From NCBI GenBank assembly GCA_007026445.1, contig VDMD01000144.1, forward strand, positions 1 to 55,870: a DNA stretch of 55,870 nucleotides, given 5' to 3'. Position 1 is the stretch's first letter. Every line of letters starts with the position of its first letter. Shown here in pieces: positions 11,464 through 22,757 of this stretch. Made by a program: the position numbers and the translations under genes. This stretch comes from Schizophyllum amplum. Its lineage: Eukaryota; Basidiomycota; Agaricomycetes; Agaricales; Schizophyllaceae. The notes beneath the pieces were generated by a model. It searched no databases. It was not told the DNA's origin and saw only the letters and a program-made list of their open reading frames with translations.

Positions 11464-14059
11464 TTATGAGTCAGGGTGCTTCCCGTAGTGCGCTTGCAAG
11501 GCCTGGATTGCCTGTCGGAATGTGGTGTACAGTGGCGAGTATGTGGCCGCATTCATGAAGTCAAATTCGCGCATTTTGTAGCCTTTGCATAATTTGACCG
11601 CGAGGAACAGGAAAACGGTTGCGACTTCTGGCTCGAAGAGTGGCGTAATGTGCTCTTCATATCTGTCCCCTGAGGTCAACACGTCGTAGCGCAAATCCGA
11701 GCACCCAGAGTGATTTTGAAATATCTCGCGAACGACTCGTAGGACCTGCAATGGAATGAGCGCTTTCTGCGAATCGTTCAGAGCAAAGATACCGACAGGG
11801 TCCGAAAATACCAAACGCTGACTCTGCGTCGACTCAACACCGTCAATGATCATGGCGTCGACATCCTTCGAGCGCGTATGACCCTCGGCCTTTAACGGCG
11901 TGGCCGAAGGACGCGGCAGCCGAGCCATGTAGATCCAAAGCAGAACCCAGAACACCGACTCCAGGTCGTGCTCGTAGTTGTGAACGACCACGGACGTGCT
12001 AGGTCTAGAGCGTGCTGAGGAACGGGCCAAGACGTCTGCTATGCTTTCAAACTCGGTACTCGGTGGCCGATAGATGAGCCTCTGTTTCTGAATCTCGACG
12101 GCCATGAAGAAAGCGGTACCCTGCTTTCATGTCAGCATCACATCGCCAACCAGAAAGTACGGCATACCGTTTTGGGGTCCGAACTACCATTTGTCTTGGG
12201 TTCGAATTTCTTCGCGTACTCGAGGTCGGCAAGCAGACCGCGGCCATTCCAGGCAAGCAGGTTCCCCGTGCTGATGTCCCGGTGGACCCATCTCGCAAGG
12301 AACAGCAGCTGGAGAGCTGGCACCAGCAGTCAGGGCGCTGCTCTCAACACGAACAATGACGCTCACCGAAAAGGCAGTCCAGCACCGCCCTCAGCACGAG
12401 CGAAATATTGTCGACATAGTGCAGGGCCTCGCCGACCTCGTCGAAAACCACTCGGTAGTAATACTTGGGCACGAACTCTCGCTCGAGCACGACGGGCGTG
12501 GGCGGAGTCAATGGCGGAGCCAATGGATTCGGACGTGCTCTCGTTGAATCTGAGCCTGCCACGCTGGCAACCAACGTTGACGGCTCGTAACCGAAACCGA
12601 AGACGTTAGGAACGGCAACTGCGTGTGCCGCTCGAGGTTTCGATTCCGGTCCCTCCCAGTCGTGGTCGATGGTCAAAAAGTACTTTCCGTAGAGCTTGCG
12701 ATCCGCTACACAATCCTGGAGCGCAGTCCGTGTCTCCTTGTCGAAGCCCTTCAGGACATCGCGTATGCCCGCATCATTTGCCTTGATGCGTCGGTATACA
12801 TCATCCAGATCACCAAAGAGCGCCTCTTGAATTTTGCGCTCCGTGAGCGCGCCCTTGTCAAGCCACACATCCTTCAGCGCATATGTTTTTTTCTTTTCAT
12901 CATCGAGCGGCTTCGGGTCCTTGAAGTCCTTGATGCGGACAACCTCCCAGACGCGCGTACCCCGGCCAGAGATACGGGTGCCGTTGTGCTCGAAGATGCT
13001 GCGTTCCGTCCTGTAATAGCGATCTCCGACCTTGTAGCCGTAGTACCATTGACCGTCAGTCGAGATGAGCTCGACAGTCTCGTCAAATCCTAGCTCTGCC
13101 GGTGTTGCGAACATGAAGGCGATGAAGATTTCGATGCACCGTCGATAGTGCTGACAGAGCGTAAGCGTCGCAGTCACCAGTCCGACTAAAAGCAGACGTA
13201 CTTTGCGCATATCAAATGTAGCAGACCTACATGAATGAGATCTCGAGAAGAACCAAACGGTCATCATGTTGTCCTCGATGGAGAACTGAACAATCGCGTG
13301 AGAAATGACGACGGCAAAGTAGCGATCGACACACGCTGAAGATATGTGTCCGCCTGGGATCTGCGTTCATGATGTACACGACGCCGCTGACCAGTTGTTT
13401 CCAATTCTATTTGCTGTCAGCATGACGCGGGATATTACTGAAGGAACCCAAGCACTGACCTGTAGCTGATCTTTCAACAGCAGCTTATACTCGGCGGTAA
13501 CCGCCGCATCGTCCAATGTCAGTCGTTCAGAAACCTTGGAGGTTGAGAGCGCAATGAGGGCAAATCGCGCATCGATTTTAAAGTTGGCGCCGGGCTTCTG
13601 TGAATCCATATAGTTGTCGGGAGACTGCACCAACTGACAGGTGGCATTGCGGTTTGGTATCTTCAATTTGACGAGCTCGGCGGAGACCTGGACGAGAAAC
13701 TTGTATCTCTCGCGCTCGCTGCTGCCCCCCCAGTCCCAGTCGAGATCGTCCCCCTCCGAAACGAGTAGACCCTTTCCCTTCAACAGGTTTACAGCTCCAT
13801 CCAGAGCGCGGCTGTCTGGCGAGAACGGCATATAATGCGCCATGAACTCTTCCAAGCCGCAATGGTTCATCTCGGTACTCATTTGCTTTGGGATCTCGTC
13901 AGAGCGGAGATCAGTCACATTCTGGGGGTTGCGGTGGGAGGAGACTATGCGAGGAGTTTGTTTCACATAGGCGGCCCTGTAGCGTGCGGAAGCCTGAGCA
14001 TCGACTATATCAGATCCAGGCATGCACATACGATGGATCGGACCGCCCATGGGAGCCAT
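11464..14059 (-). CDS. FunK1 fungal-type protein kinase, copy 3 (HRD intact, shortened C-terminus)
   Basis: Exons on the minus strand are 14059-13460, 13406-13335, 13285-13202, 13150-12367, 12316-12168 and 12120-11464, about 781 aa; all five intron positions match copy 2. The N-terminal VQSPDNYMDSQKPGA and central LGFDETVELIS blocks are present, the catalytic loop is HRDISTGN and the metal-binding motif DLEYA, so this is the copy most likely to be active. It ends HYGKHPDS and a TAA: where the other copies have a Tyr codon (TAC in the matching DNA) this one has TAA, and homology continues past the stop. The start is uncertain; the Met at 14059 gives a low-complexity leader and an upstream exon is possible. 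It lies inverted about 7 kb from copies 1 and 2. Confidence 0.82.
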
Positions 14060-15290
14060 CTTGGAGAGGAATGCTCTGATTCGGAGGTCTGTATGTCAAC
14101 ATTGGCGTTAATTGGAGCGCAGCGCTTCAGTTGGACAACCGCTCACGTTCGAGGAGGGCTCGGTGGCCGATCTTCCAAGTCCCGAGGATTGGGAAGAGCG
14201 TAAGACTCTTCGGCGGGACCGCTAGACATGGCGAGGACTTCGAAGCTTGACAGTGGCGGGTCCAATGGCCGTCCGAGACAAGAGACTGACACGTGTACTT
14301 TAATTGTTTGATAGTAAAGGTACCGCTTGCGGTACCTTTACGGAAGTCAAGCGAAGTGAGGGCCGCGCGTCCGGCCATAGCGCCGTGATCGGCGCTTCGA
14401 AGAAGCGCCGTACGGTCACGCGCGCGGAAGACGCGTCGGCCTCATCGCTGCTCTGCCCTCGCTCTCACTAGCGCCTCGCAGCTCCTCGCCTGCTTTCGTT
14501 TTCAAGCCTTGACTTCGACATCGACAACCCATCTGAATGTCTCCTCGATGTCTCCGACCTTTCCGAGAACTCTGCTCCGATTTCGAGGCGCATATACCCA
14601 CTGTCGGCATGTCCGGGAACGAATCACCGACCTCCACGGGCCCTCCGAGGCTCCCGTATTCCAGAGGGCTTGTCTGCACCTGGTCTGCACTGGTGCCCCG
14701 GACATCCTTCGACTTCGCTGAGCACTCAGCACATTGCACGACACCGACGTCGCTGTCATCGACGTAGTCACACACTGACAACTAAGGAGCGCGACGACGC
14801 CGCACGACGGGACCTCGCGCCACCGCGCGGCCGCACAAAACTACGCCCGGAACACATATCCCACTCTACTCACGACTTCGCCCGTGTCCATCGTCACCGC
14901 CCTGGCGTGGACCCCCAGTTCATCCACTTCAACCTCACCTTTGGCTTCACCCTTGGCCGTCTCCAGCAGCTCATGCAGGCGGTTGTCATCCCAGCTCACC
15001 CTCTCGTCGCGGCGCTTCTAAAGGTCGTCGCCAGCTACATCTTAGAGGAGTCGCTCGGGGCGCATGTCGGGTCTGTTCGATTCGAAGGAGGAGGTCAAGC
15101 GGATCCCGCGTGTCCCCCCGAGCGTCCCCGCTCATCATCGCCGCGTCCTCACTTGGGCCTGAGCGGCCGCCGAATACCGTGCTTGCCACAGTCTCTCGAA
15201 GAACGACGCGGTTGGAGGTCATCACTCGGTTAACGAAAGAATCGACAAGGAGAATCTCGGCACACCTCAACACGGCTATGAGCAAGGCAG
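14060..15290. repeat. GC-rich degenerate repeat, left part of the accessory block
   Basis: No gene is supported. Overlapping ORFs on both strands reflect high GC and few stops rather than coding. The stretch contains a near-perfect hairpin at 14314-14341 and grades into the poly-C and TTCGGGCGC repeat region. Confidence 0.4.
14314..14341. repeat. 11-bp perfect inverted repeat (hairpin)
   Basis: Arms GTAAAGGTACC (14314-14324) and its exact complement (14331-14341) flank a 6-base loop. It lies just past the 5' end of FunK1 copy 3 in non-coding DNA. Confidence 0.85.
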
Positions 15291-17350
15291 ATTACGTGAG
15301 TGGTCGTTTTTGTGGTGGCCTTTCACCTCTCCACACCATACTCCGCCCACGCCTCCCCCCCCCCCCCACCTTTGTGTCGCGCTTCGGTCGGATTTTGAAC
15401 TCGAACATGAACTGTCACGCGCTTGCGCGTGCCGGTCAGGTTCGCGAGGCGCATCTACGGGTCACGCCTGTATCATGTGACCCATGTTTGAAATCGAGTT
15501 TTCCCTTCCTCCGTTCCCTCTTTGTTTCTACACCTTAGGCTTGCTGGGAACCAGCCCTCCCCCCCTTTTTGTTTGCATCCTCCACGCATTTTCATCTGAT
15601 GTCAGCCCTCGGGCGCTTCTCTTGCGTTGCCTTCGGGCTTGTCTTCATCATTGGTGTTCGCCGACGGCGCACGTCACCCCTAGCGTCCCTACGGGATGTT
15701 AGCCTTCGGGCGCATCTCTATCAATGGTGTTAGCTCTCGGGCGCGCCCCTCCATCCATGGTGTTAGCCTTCGGGCGCACCTCATTCCATGGTGTTAGCTT
15801 TCAGGCGCGCCTCTACCACCGATGTTAGCCTTTGGGCGCATCCCTCTGGTGCTGCCTTCGGGCTCACCTTCATCACTGGTGTTAGCCTTCGGGCGCGCCT
15901 TCATCACTGGTGTTCGCCCTCCGGCACACCTCCATCACGGACGTTAGCTTCGGCGCGTCTTCATCACTGGCGTTAGCTTCGGGCGCGTCTCTTTCTCCGG
16001 TGTTCGCCCTCCGGCACACCGCTGTCACTGGCGTTAGCTTCGGGCGCGCCCCCATCTCCGGTGTTCGCCCTCTGGCACACCTCAGTCACCGGCGTTAGCC
16101 TTCGGGCGCGCCCCATCTCCGGTGTTCGCCCTCTGGCACACCTCAGTCACCGGCGTTAGCCTTCGGGCGCGCCCCATCTCCGGTGTTCGCCCTCTGGCAC
16201 ACCTCAGTCACCGGCGTTAGCCTTCGGGCGCGCCCCATCTCCGGTGTTCGCCCTCTGGCACACCTCTGTCACTGGCGTTAGCTTCGGGCGCGCCCCCATC
16301 TCCGGTGTTCGCCCTCGGGCACACCTCTGTCACTGGCGTTAGCTTCGAGCGTGCCTCTCTCGTCGTGTTAGCCTTTCAGGGCGCACATTCGCGTTAGCCC
16401 GTCGGGGCGCGCTGCTGTTACCTACCTACGTCAACCCTTTGTGGTGCATATCTATATATCGCATACCACATCTACCGGAACATCTCGGTGCTCTGCCGCG
16501 CGGTCAGGGGAAGATTTCCTGATACCTCAACACTGACTTGTGCATGACAGACTAGGTGAGTGCTTCCCTACTTTCCTCATTCCCCCCCCCCTGTTTGCCC
16601 TCTTTATTGCTCCCCCGACCTTCCCACCCCCCCCCCCCCTTTTTGCTTCTCATCCCGAACTCGAACCACGTGCTCACGTGCTGTTCGTGCGCCACCGGAG
16701 TGGGTCACGCCCATCTCCACGTGACTGTTGTTCGATTCCGAACAATGCCCCGACCCGCCGTCCCCCCTTTCTCTTCAATTCCTGAGGCGGCGGAGAATCA
16801 GCCTCCTATCACCTGTGTTAGCCCTTGGGCGCGCATCTTTATCCCGTATTAGCCCTCGAGGCGCCACTGTCCCCCATGCTCGTCCTTCAGGGCGCAGAAT
16901 ATGCGTCTCCGTTAAGTAGCCCTAAGGGGCGTCTGTCTCCTGTGTTAGCTCTTGGGGCGCGCCGCCGTCACGGGCGGTAGCCCCTTTGAGGACCCCAGCC
17001 GCTGCCTTTTCGGGGCAGGTGTCCTTCACACACATCAGCCCTTCGGGGAGCATCGCTATGTCAGCCCTTTCGGGGATGCGCATCCTCACCCGCCACCTAC
17101 CACCCTTCTTCAGCCAGCACAGACGTTAGTCTTTGTGGCATGCGTTTGATGCCGCGTCTGCCTCGCGTGGCGCGCGTCTTCCGACGGCGCGCACTGCCCT
17201 TCGGGGTGCACATCTTTCACTCGCGTTACCCCGGCACATATCTCTCGCTCATTATCTGTATTTGCCGCTTGGGGCGCATGTCGTGTATCACCTCCGTTAG
17301 CCCTTCGGGGCACGTACCTTCACTATCACCCGTGTTACGGGTTAGTAGCG
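15291..17350. repeat. Degenerate repeat array with GTTAGCC-TTCGGGCGC words
   Basis: From about 15,600 to 17,350 the word GTTAGC..(C)TTCGGG(G)CGC recurs every 30 bases or so, with the alternating word GGTGTTCGCCCT-TGGCACACC. Poly-C tracts sit near 15,355 and 16,630. ORFs here are by-products of the repeat. The composition, with the phrase GAACTCGAAC after a C run, returns at 32,126 onward, suggesting one repeat family on both sides of the inserted elements. Confidence 0.75.
15960..16350. repeat. 61-bp tandem repeat (minisatellite)
   Basis: The block TCTCCGGTGTTCGCCCTCTG through GTCACCGGCGTTAGCCTTCG recurs with a 61-base period; between about 16,050 and 16,260 successive units are nearly identical, while outer units carry substitutions. 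Each unit is itself two diverged about 30-base halves. Since 61 is not a multiple of three the array cannot encode a protein repeat. Confidence 0.85.
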
Positions 17351-18454
17351 TCAATCGCAGGTTGTGTTATTCCCCGAGATGCATATCTACCACCACCGGA
17401 TGCGCCTTTGGGCGCGCCGTTGTGCATCTTTCACCTGTGGTGTCTCGCGCTCGACCCGTCTCTCACTGCTCATTTGAAAGTTACCTTCACCCATTCCTTG
17501 CCCCCGTCCCCGCCGCCTCACCTTCAACATGTGGCACCGCGTCCTGCCTCTTCACTCCCCGTGTTCATTCCCTCTAATATTCTATGTGTCTCCTCTGCTC
17601 GCATGGCATCCCAATGGCATCCCGCACTTCCCTCACCGTCCCTCCCTCTCCTGCCTTCGGTCAGCCTCCCCCGAATAGGCTTACTCATCCGTGGTCTGCC
17701 TTCTGGGCAAGCTTTCCAGCGCGCCGTAGTCCAGGGGGTGCCCTTTCGAACCCATAGGCAGCCTTCTGAGCGCGCGTTCATGTGTGTTCGGTGTTGTCTC
17801 TGCGTGCTCATGCAGCTCTCTTCAACCATGTCTATGCCTCCCCCGCTCTCACCTCTGCCCCTGGCGTTGTTTCTGCCCGCCCCCCCACTTACCACTCGCA
17901 TCCCTGTTGGCCCTGTCAGCACTCATTATTCAGCTTCCACTTCACGTGTACATTCAGTTCACTTGCATCAGCCTCTGACCAGCCTTCTGGGCGCTTGTCA
18001 CACGCGGCGGCCCTCGGGGCGCGCTGCCGTGCATCTATCACCTGCACCTGCCTTCTAGGCATCTCGTGTGTGACCTGTGTCCTCACCTTTCACCCGTCTC
18101 TCCTTCATTCATCTCTTTCCAGCCATGTCTACCACTTCCTACCTATCTGCCTCCCCCCTCCCTCACCGTAACCGCTCCCACGCACATTTCCTCAGCCTTC
18201 GGTCAGCCGGAGCTCCCGGACGGGCTTATTCATTCCGCGGTCAGCCTTCCGGCTGCACTACCAAGCATTAGGCGCGTGTTGCCCCGCGCTCAGTCCTGCC
18301 GACGCACCGACCTGCCGTCTCACCTACGCTGCCGCGTTCAGCCGCACCTGGATCGGTGCAGCGGCCGTACGCACTCGCTATCACTCGTCACTAATCATCA
18401 CGACACCAGTTATCTCGCCCGGGTCTGAACTATTCACTCTTCACTCATGATTTG
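17351..18454. repeat. Pyrimidine-rich repeat DNA, no gene
   Basis: This C/T-rich stretch continues the degenerate repeat. I see no conserved coding signal on either strand; the long ORFs are low-complexity Pro/Ser/Leu shadows. Confidence 0.4.
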
Positions 18455-18462
18455 CTCATGAT
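18455..18462. repeat. Left 8-bp target-site duplication of hAT-like element
   Basis: CTCATGAT directly precedes the terminal repeat that starts at 18,463 and is repeated exactly at 19,683-19,690. Confidence 0.85.
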
Positions 18463-19682
18463 TAAGGAAAGGCACGGGTTTCGAAAACCCGCCGGGTCAC
18501 GGGTAGGATCAGGTCACGGGTACGGGTACGGGTCGCACTCGGCCGACCCGCGAACCCGCCGCAACCCGTGGGAAATCCGTCAAAAACCCGCCAATAAACA
18601 CGCAATTTCGAGCCATTGCCTCTAATATTTACTGCAATGCTTTCACAATAAAAGCGGACGCGTTGAAGCACAAGAGTGCACCTGAAACTGACTATAATTC
18701 CGCCGCCGTCAACTTGCGCGTCGGCGACGAGATTCGGCGTTCCGGTCCGATTTGCCGCATGCCCGCGATCGACGCGTCTTGTTCTTCAACCACGACCACC
18801 ACGACCTCGCGGCTGCCCCCCAGCCTCCCCTTTTTCACACATCTTGACCCGCGTACTTTTCCAACACAGAGAATTGAACACAGCGGCTTATTAAAGTCAA
18901 ACAAGCAAAAGAAGACGGAGATTGTACAAGGCGGGCGCGTAGCGCGCGGCGCGATGCAGGTGCGTGCCTACGCCCTGTCCTTTATCATAACTGATTTACT
19001 GTTGCAGGCAGCATGCCGGATGCGAACGGCAACCGTCGCTCCCGCACCCCCTCCGCTGCAGCTTCTGCTGCACGCGCGTCACACCAAGCAGCGTGTGTGC
19101 GTTGCCTCAGGCCGCGCAATCCCCCTCCCCGCCCCAGCTGTACATGCCGCCGAGCGCCCACCGCTTGAGTACTTATCGCACCGGGCATTCGCGGTGCGGT
19201 ACTCGGCGATTGTGTACAGTCACGGGTTTTTCAACCTCGCGCACGGCGGACACGCTTCAGGCAGGGGCCTCAGTACAGCATAGCCCTGACCGTGCCCTTT
19301 CCAACGCCCCCTCCCCATGCGCGCGCCGCCTTCCCGCTCCAGCAGCCGGGTGACAAGCACACGCTGCCGCGCGGGTGACGCGTCGATCGCCGTGTAGCAC
19401 TACCCAGCACGGACAGGCGTGTGGTTGGCGTTTACATACGTTGTTCATTGCCCAATATCTCTATGTACATTAGCATACCTATGTATCAGTACTATTTATA
19501 ATGAATCATTGAAAACATATCTTATGAGCCTTATACGAGCCCCCGGAGGCAAGTTGGCCTACAACCCGCCAGTGACCCGCGGGTGACCCGTGTATCTAAC
19601 CCGTGCCACGGGTACGGGTTTCTCACGGGTACGGGTACGGGTCAGCGTCAGAAACCCGGGGGTAGACCCGTGCTCTTCCTTA
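18463..19682. mobile_element. hAT-like non-autonomous DNA transposon, 1220 bp
   Basis: The ends are imperfect terminal inverted repeats: left TAAGGAAAGGCACGGGT, right (complement) TAAGGAAGAGCACGGGT, 15 of 17 identical. The first five bases fit the YARNG start of hAT ends, and the flanking 8-bp duplication CTCATGAT fits hAT integration. Subterminal regions are dense in ACCCGT/ACGGGT words (18,490-18,600 and 19,570-19,670) in both orientations, as expected of transposase-binding sites. No transposase domain is visible, so it would need a transposase in trans. Confidence 0.85.
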
Positions 19683-19690
19683 CTCATGAT
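19683..19690. repeat. Right 8-bp target-site duplication of hAT-like element
   Basis: CTCATGAT, identical to 18,455-18,462. Confidence 0.85.
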
Positions 19691-19828
19691 CAAATGTCCA
19701 CGTCGTCTTGATACTTGCACGGTAGTTCAGTGGCCGACTTCCGTTTCCTCCAACGAGCTTTGAGTCAACTATGTACGAGCAGTGCATTTGTCCTCAGTCT
19801 ACAACCCCATCAGTCTTTTGGCCACACA

Positions 19829-20416
19829 GTTCGGAGGCTTGTCGGAGGCCCGGAATGTCTCCGAAAGTCTTGTAGTCTTATGCAACATATCCAGGATTAG
19901 GAATAATGACGAGCTTGCGCAAAACTCGCCACGTTGACCGAAGCTCGGCAGGTTGTCAAAGCTCAACAGGTTTTGTAGGGTTTTCATGGCTTGGGAGGCT
20001 CGCTAGGCCTCCGCGATCTTGGTACGCGCAGTAGATTCTCAAAGCATTCAGAAGTCAGGCAGGTTCTTAAGGCCTCCAGAGACGTGCATTTGTTCAGTAG
20101 CCTTACGAGGTACATATTCCCTCTGCGGCCTCTCGACCTCGATAATGCCAATAGTTATGGTATTAATGTGATAACAGTACAGGTCTACGGTCTACGTGCG
20201 AGTAGTAGCCTAATACGAGAGTCGAGAGCATGAGAGCAAGCAGTCAGAATCAGCAGTAAGCACAATGAGCAAGAGAACATCAATGGGTCGAGAAGCAGAA
20301 TACAAAGCAGAATGGGGGCACACCATTCACGAAGCCGTCGGGGTGGTACATGGTCGTTGGGCAGTCTATCAGCCAGTCGTCACTCTGGGTAAATAAGCGG
20401 AGGAATAAATGACTCA
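19829..20416. other. Left subterminal region of the candidate composite element
   Basis: No gene is seen. It holds GGAGGC and TCCGAAAG words related to the right end, then AT-richer DNA leading to the 3' end of the DUF6698 gene. Confidence 0.4.
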
Positions 20417-22639
20417 CTAGCGCTTCAGACGGGTAGAACTACGGACGCCGGTGGGTGCCGCGCGATGGGAGAGCGTCGACTTCGCATGTACACCTCTCGC
20501 AGCAGCGCGCTTTGCGGATGTCTGTCGCGTCTTCGGTCGCTTCGACGAAGACTCCTCCAGATCTGGCGTGAGTCGACTGCGCGCCGCGTCGAAGCCATCA
20601 TCAGTGTCAGTCCGGCGTGGGCTAAGGTTCGGCCGATTTTGCGACGTCATGCGACTAAGCGGTGCTCGAGGAGAACGTGACGGTGAGCGCATCACGTTAT
20701 CGAGCAGGGACAATATGCGCGAAGGCGTGCGCGGACGACGGCGCTTGAGGCGAGGAGCTGGCGAGCTCTCAGGCGTCGGATCCTGCTCTTCAGCGGCGGG
20801 TATTGATGCACGTCGCACCAAATCACGAAGTTGCTGACCGCCAGCCGTCTCGTCGGTTCCGATAGTAGCTGGCTCGGCAGGTTGTACAGGCGATGCAGGG
20901 CCGTCAAGTGCTATGTCGACGACAAAATGTCATTCCATGTCACGACGGTCTAGGTGAACAACACCCTCACCTTCCGTAGCGCTTCGGCCTTGACCCTGCG
21001 CATCGCGCAGCTCTTCGATGTAGCTCTGCCGAAGGCGTTGCATGGTCGATAAGGGCTTCGCTTTTGCAGGACCTGGCATCTGTAAGGGTTGTCGGCCGAA
21101 AACACGTCTGTCATGGATGAGCAAAACGGTGAAGCTCGGCAAAAAGAGTGCGTACTCATCGAGCCACACCCATAAGCCGTTCTTCCATTCCTTATGCCTG
21201 TTGTGCCTCTCTTTGCGCATCTCCTCCGTTTCGTGGTCGTCATCGTCGGCGTCAGGATCACCGCCGTCGCCAAATAACGCGACAACCTCCTGATAGAATT
21301 CCCTCGCGGATATACCGTCCGCGGCATTTTTGAAGTGCGTGTTAGAGCTGAGCGAGTGCCGGATCTGAAAGTCATCAGTAGGGCCATAGATATCAGAAAA
21401 TGGGCGCTTACCAGCATAGCCGCGTAGGCAATCATGTAAACGGTCACTTCTTTCACTTTCTCCTCCTCCATCTCCGCCGCCGGCTCATCCGTCGACATGG
21501 CCTGATGCGCAGCCGTCGGACTCCTGAACACAAACCGGATTACCTGGAAAACAAACATCAGCACTGCATACGCGAAGAGCAGTAGCCAACCTACCCGGAC
21601 CAGGATAGCCGATCGACAAAGTGTGCCTTCCAGTTGGCCTCGAATCCCGAGCGCTTCCTCGTCCTCCGGTGTAGGGGGAACACCAAACAGGTGGTACATA
21701 AAGCTCGGCATGTCACCGGCTGACAATTGTACGCCGCCCGGGAGTTTCGCGCGAACCGACGAGCGATATCTGAGAACCGTGAACAAGGAGTAGGCGTGCT
21801 ATGAGGTGACTCACTCTGCGGGGTTTTCCTGGTATTGCCCGATGTCAGAGGCCGGCACGAGTGCGCGTCCGGACGCTCCGTGATTCCATCCGCATGATGA
21901 CTTGTCTGCAGGAAGCACCCCACGCAGTTCTTGGAGGGAAGGATGGTGATCGGAGTTGGTGGGGGGGAGGTCCAGTAGGATGAGGGTCGGAAGATCGTCC
22001 TTGATCCTGTTTGCGTCTGTGCTGCGCGCCTGACATGCCGCAGCGTTGAGCTATGGTACTGTCAGCATTCCGCACATAACCGCCGCATATATGCAGGCAT
22101 ATATGCGCCCATGCACTCACCAATATGATCAGCCGCGCACGACAGTCCACTTTCTGCTCTCTGGTTGCATCCGATGATGTACAAGTCGTCGGTCTCCAGC
22201 CATTCGAGCTCGCTGATCAATTTGCCGACCAACTCATAAGAGCTTTTTCTGGATGCAATGTCAGCGCAAAGTCAGGGAGGACGAGAAGGCAACGCACAAG
22301 CCGTGCGGTGCAGATTCGCCGTTCTCTAGGTACTTCGAGCACTTCCGCGCGTCGGCAAAAACGCGAGCGAACTGGATGGCGCCATCGTGGTATCGCATGC
22401 ACCAGCGGCCGTAGTCCTTGAGTTGTTGCTTCAACTTCTCGAGGCTTGGTTCATCTTCATCGCTGGGGAGATGTTAGAGATTGCCAGCAGTCCTGTCTGG
22501 CACCTTACCGTCGACGCGGTGTGACTACTCCCATGACTTCGGCAAGTACGCTGTGATAAACGTCCTGAGCCTCGGAGTCACGGCCGCGCTGCAGGACTCG
22601 GTGAGAGGACGGCGCGCGGTGCTGTCGTGACGATGGCAT
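20417..22639 (-). CDS. DUF6698-like protein with basic nuclear-type C-terminal tail
   Basis: Exons on the minus strand are 22639-22509, 22462-22298, a third near 22248-22121, 22050-21815, 21769-21595, 21543-21412, 21364-20971 and 20910-20417. The third must be shortened to 22160-22121 to keep the frame, giving about 588 aa. The core (ARSTDANRIKDDLPTLI, then MPSFMYHLFG, LEGTLCRSAILVRVIRFVF, VYMIAYAAMLIRHSLSSNTH, FYQEVVALFGD) follows the order I recall for the basidiomycete DUF6698 family, of unknown function. The last exon encodes a Ser/Pro/Arg/Lys-rich tail with many SP and TP sites ending in STRLKR, probably disordered and nuclear. It starts 118 bp from the divergent membrane-protein gene and lies inside the candidate composite element, so it may be transposon cargo. 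The family call rests on memory. Confidence 0.6.
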
Positions 22640-22757
22640 GGAGGGAGGAGGAAAGATGCAAGAAGGAGGACGGCGCGCCCAACGCCGACAGCGCGGTTCG
22701 ATCGTGACGAATGACATCAGCTGACCGCTCTGCTCGCCGCGTCACGCAACGCCACGG

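Noticed and set aside
14416..15285. Several overlapping ORFs on both strands
   Set aside because: High GC with few stops; no domain, no consistent introns.
15788..16098. Open frames across the minisatellite
   Set aside because: They are read-through of a 61-base repeat in all frames; the period is not a multiple of three and there is no domain.
15960..16350. Possible CRISPR-like array
   Set aside because: Units are contiguous tandem repeats without unique spacers, in a eukaryotic genome.
22121..22248. Full-length third exon of the DUF6698 gene
   Set aside because: It puts the next exon, which holds the conserved ARSTD block, in the wrong frame; the shortened exon 22,160-22,121 keeps it.
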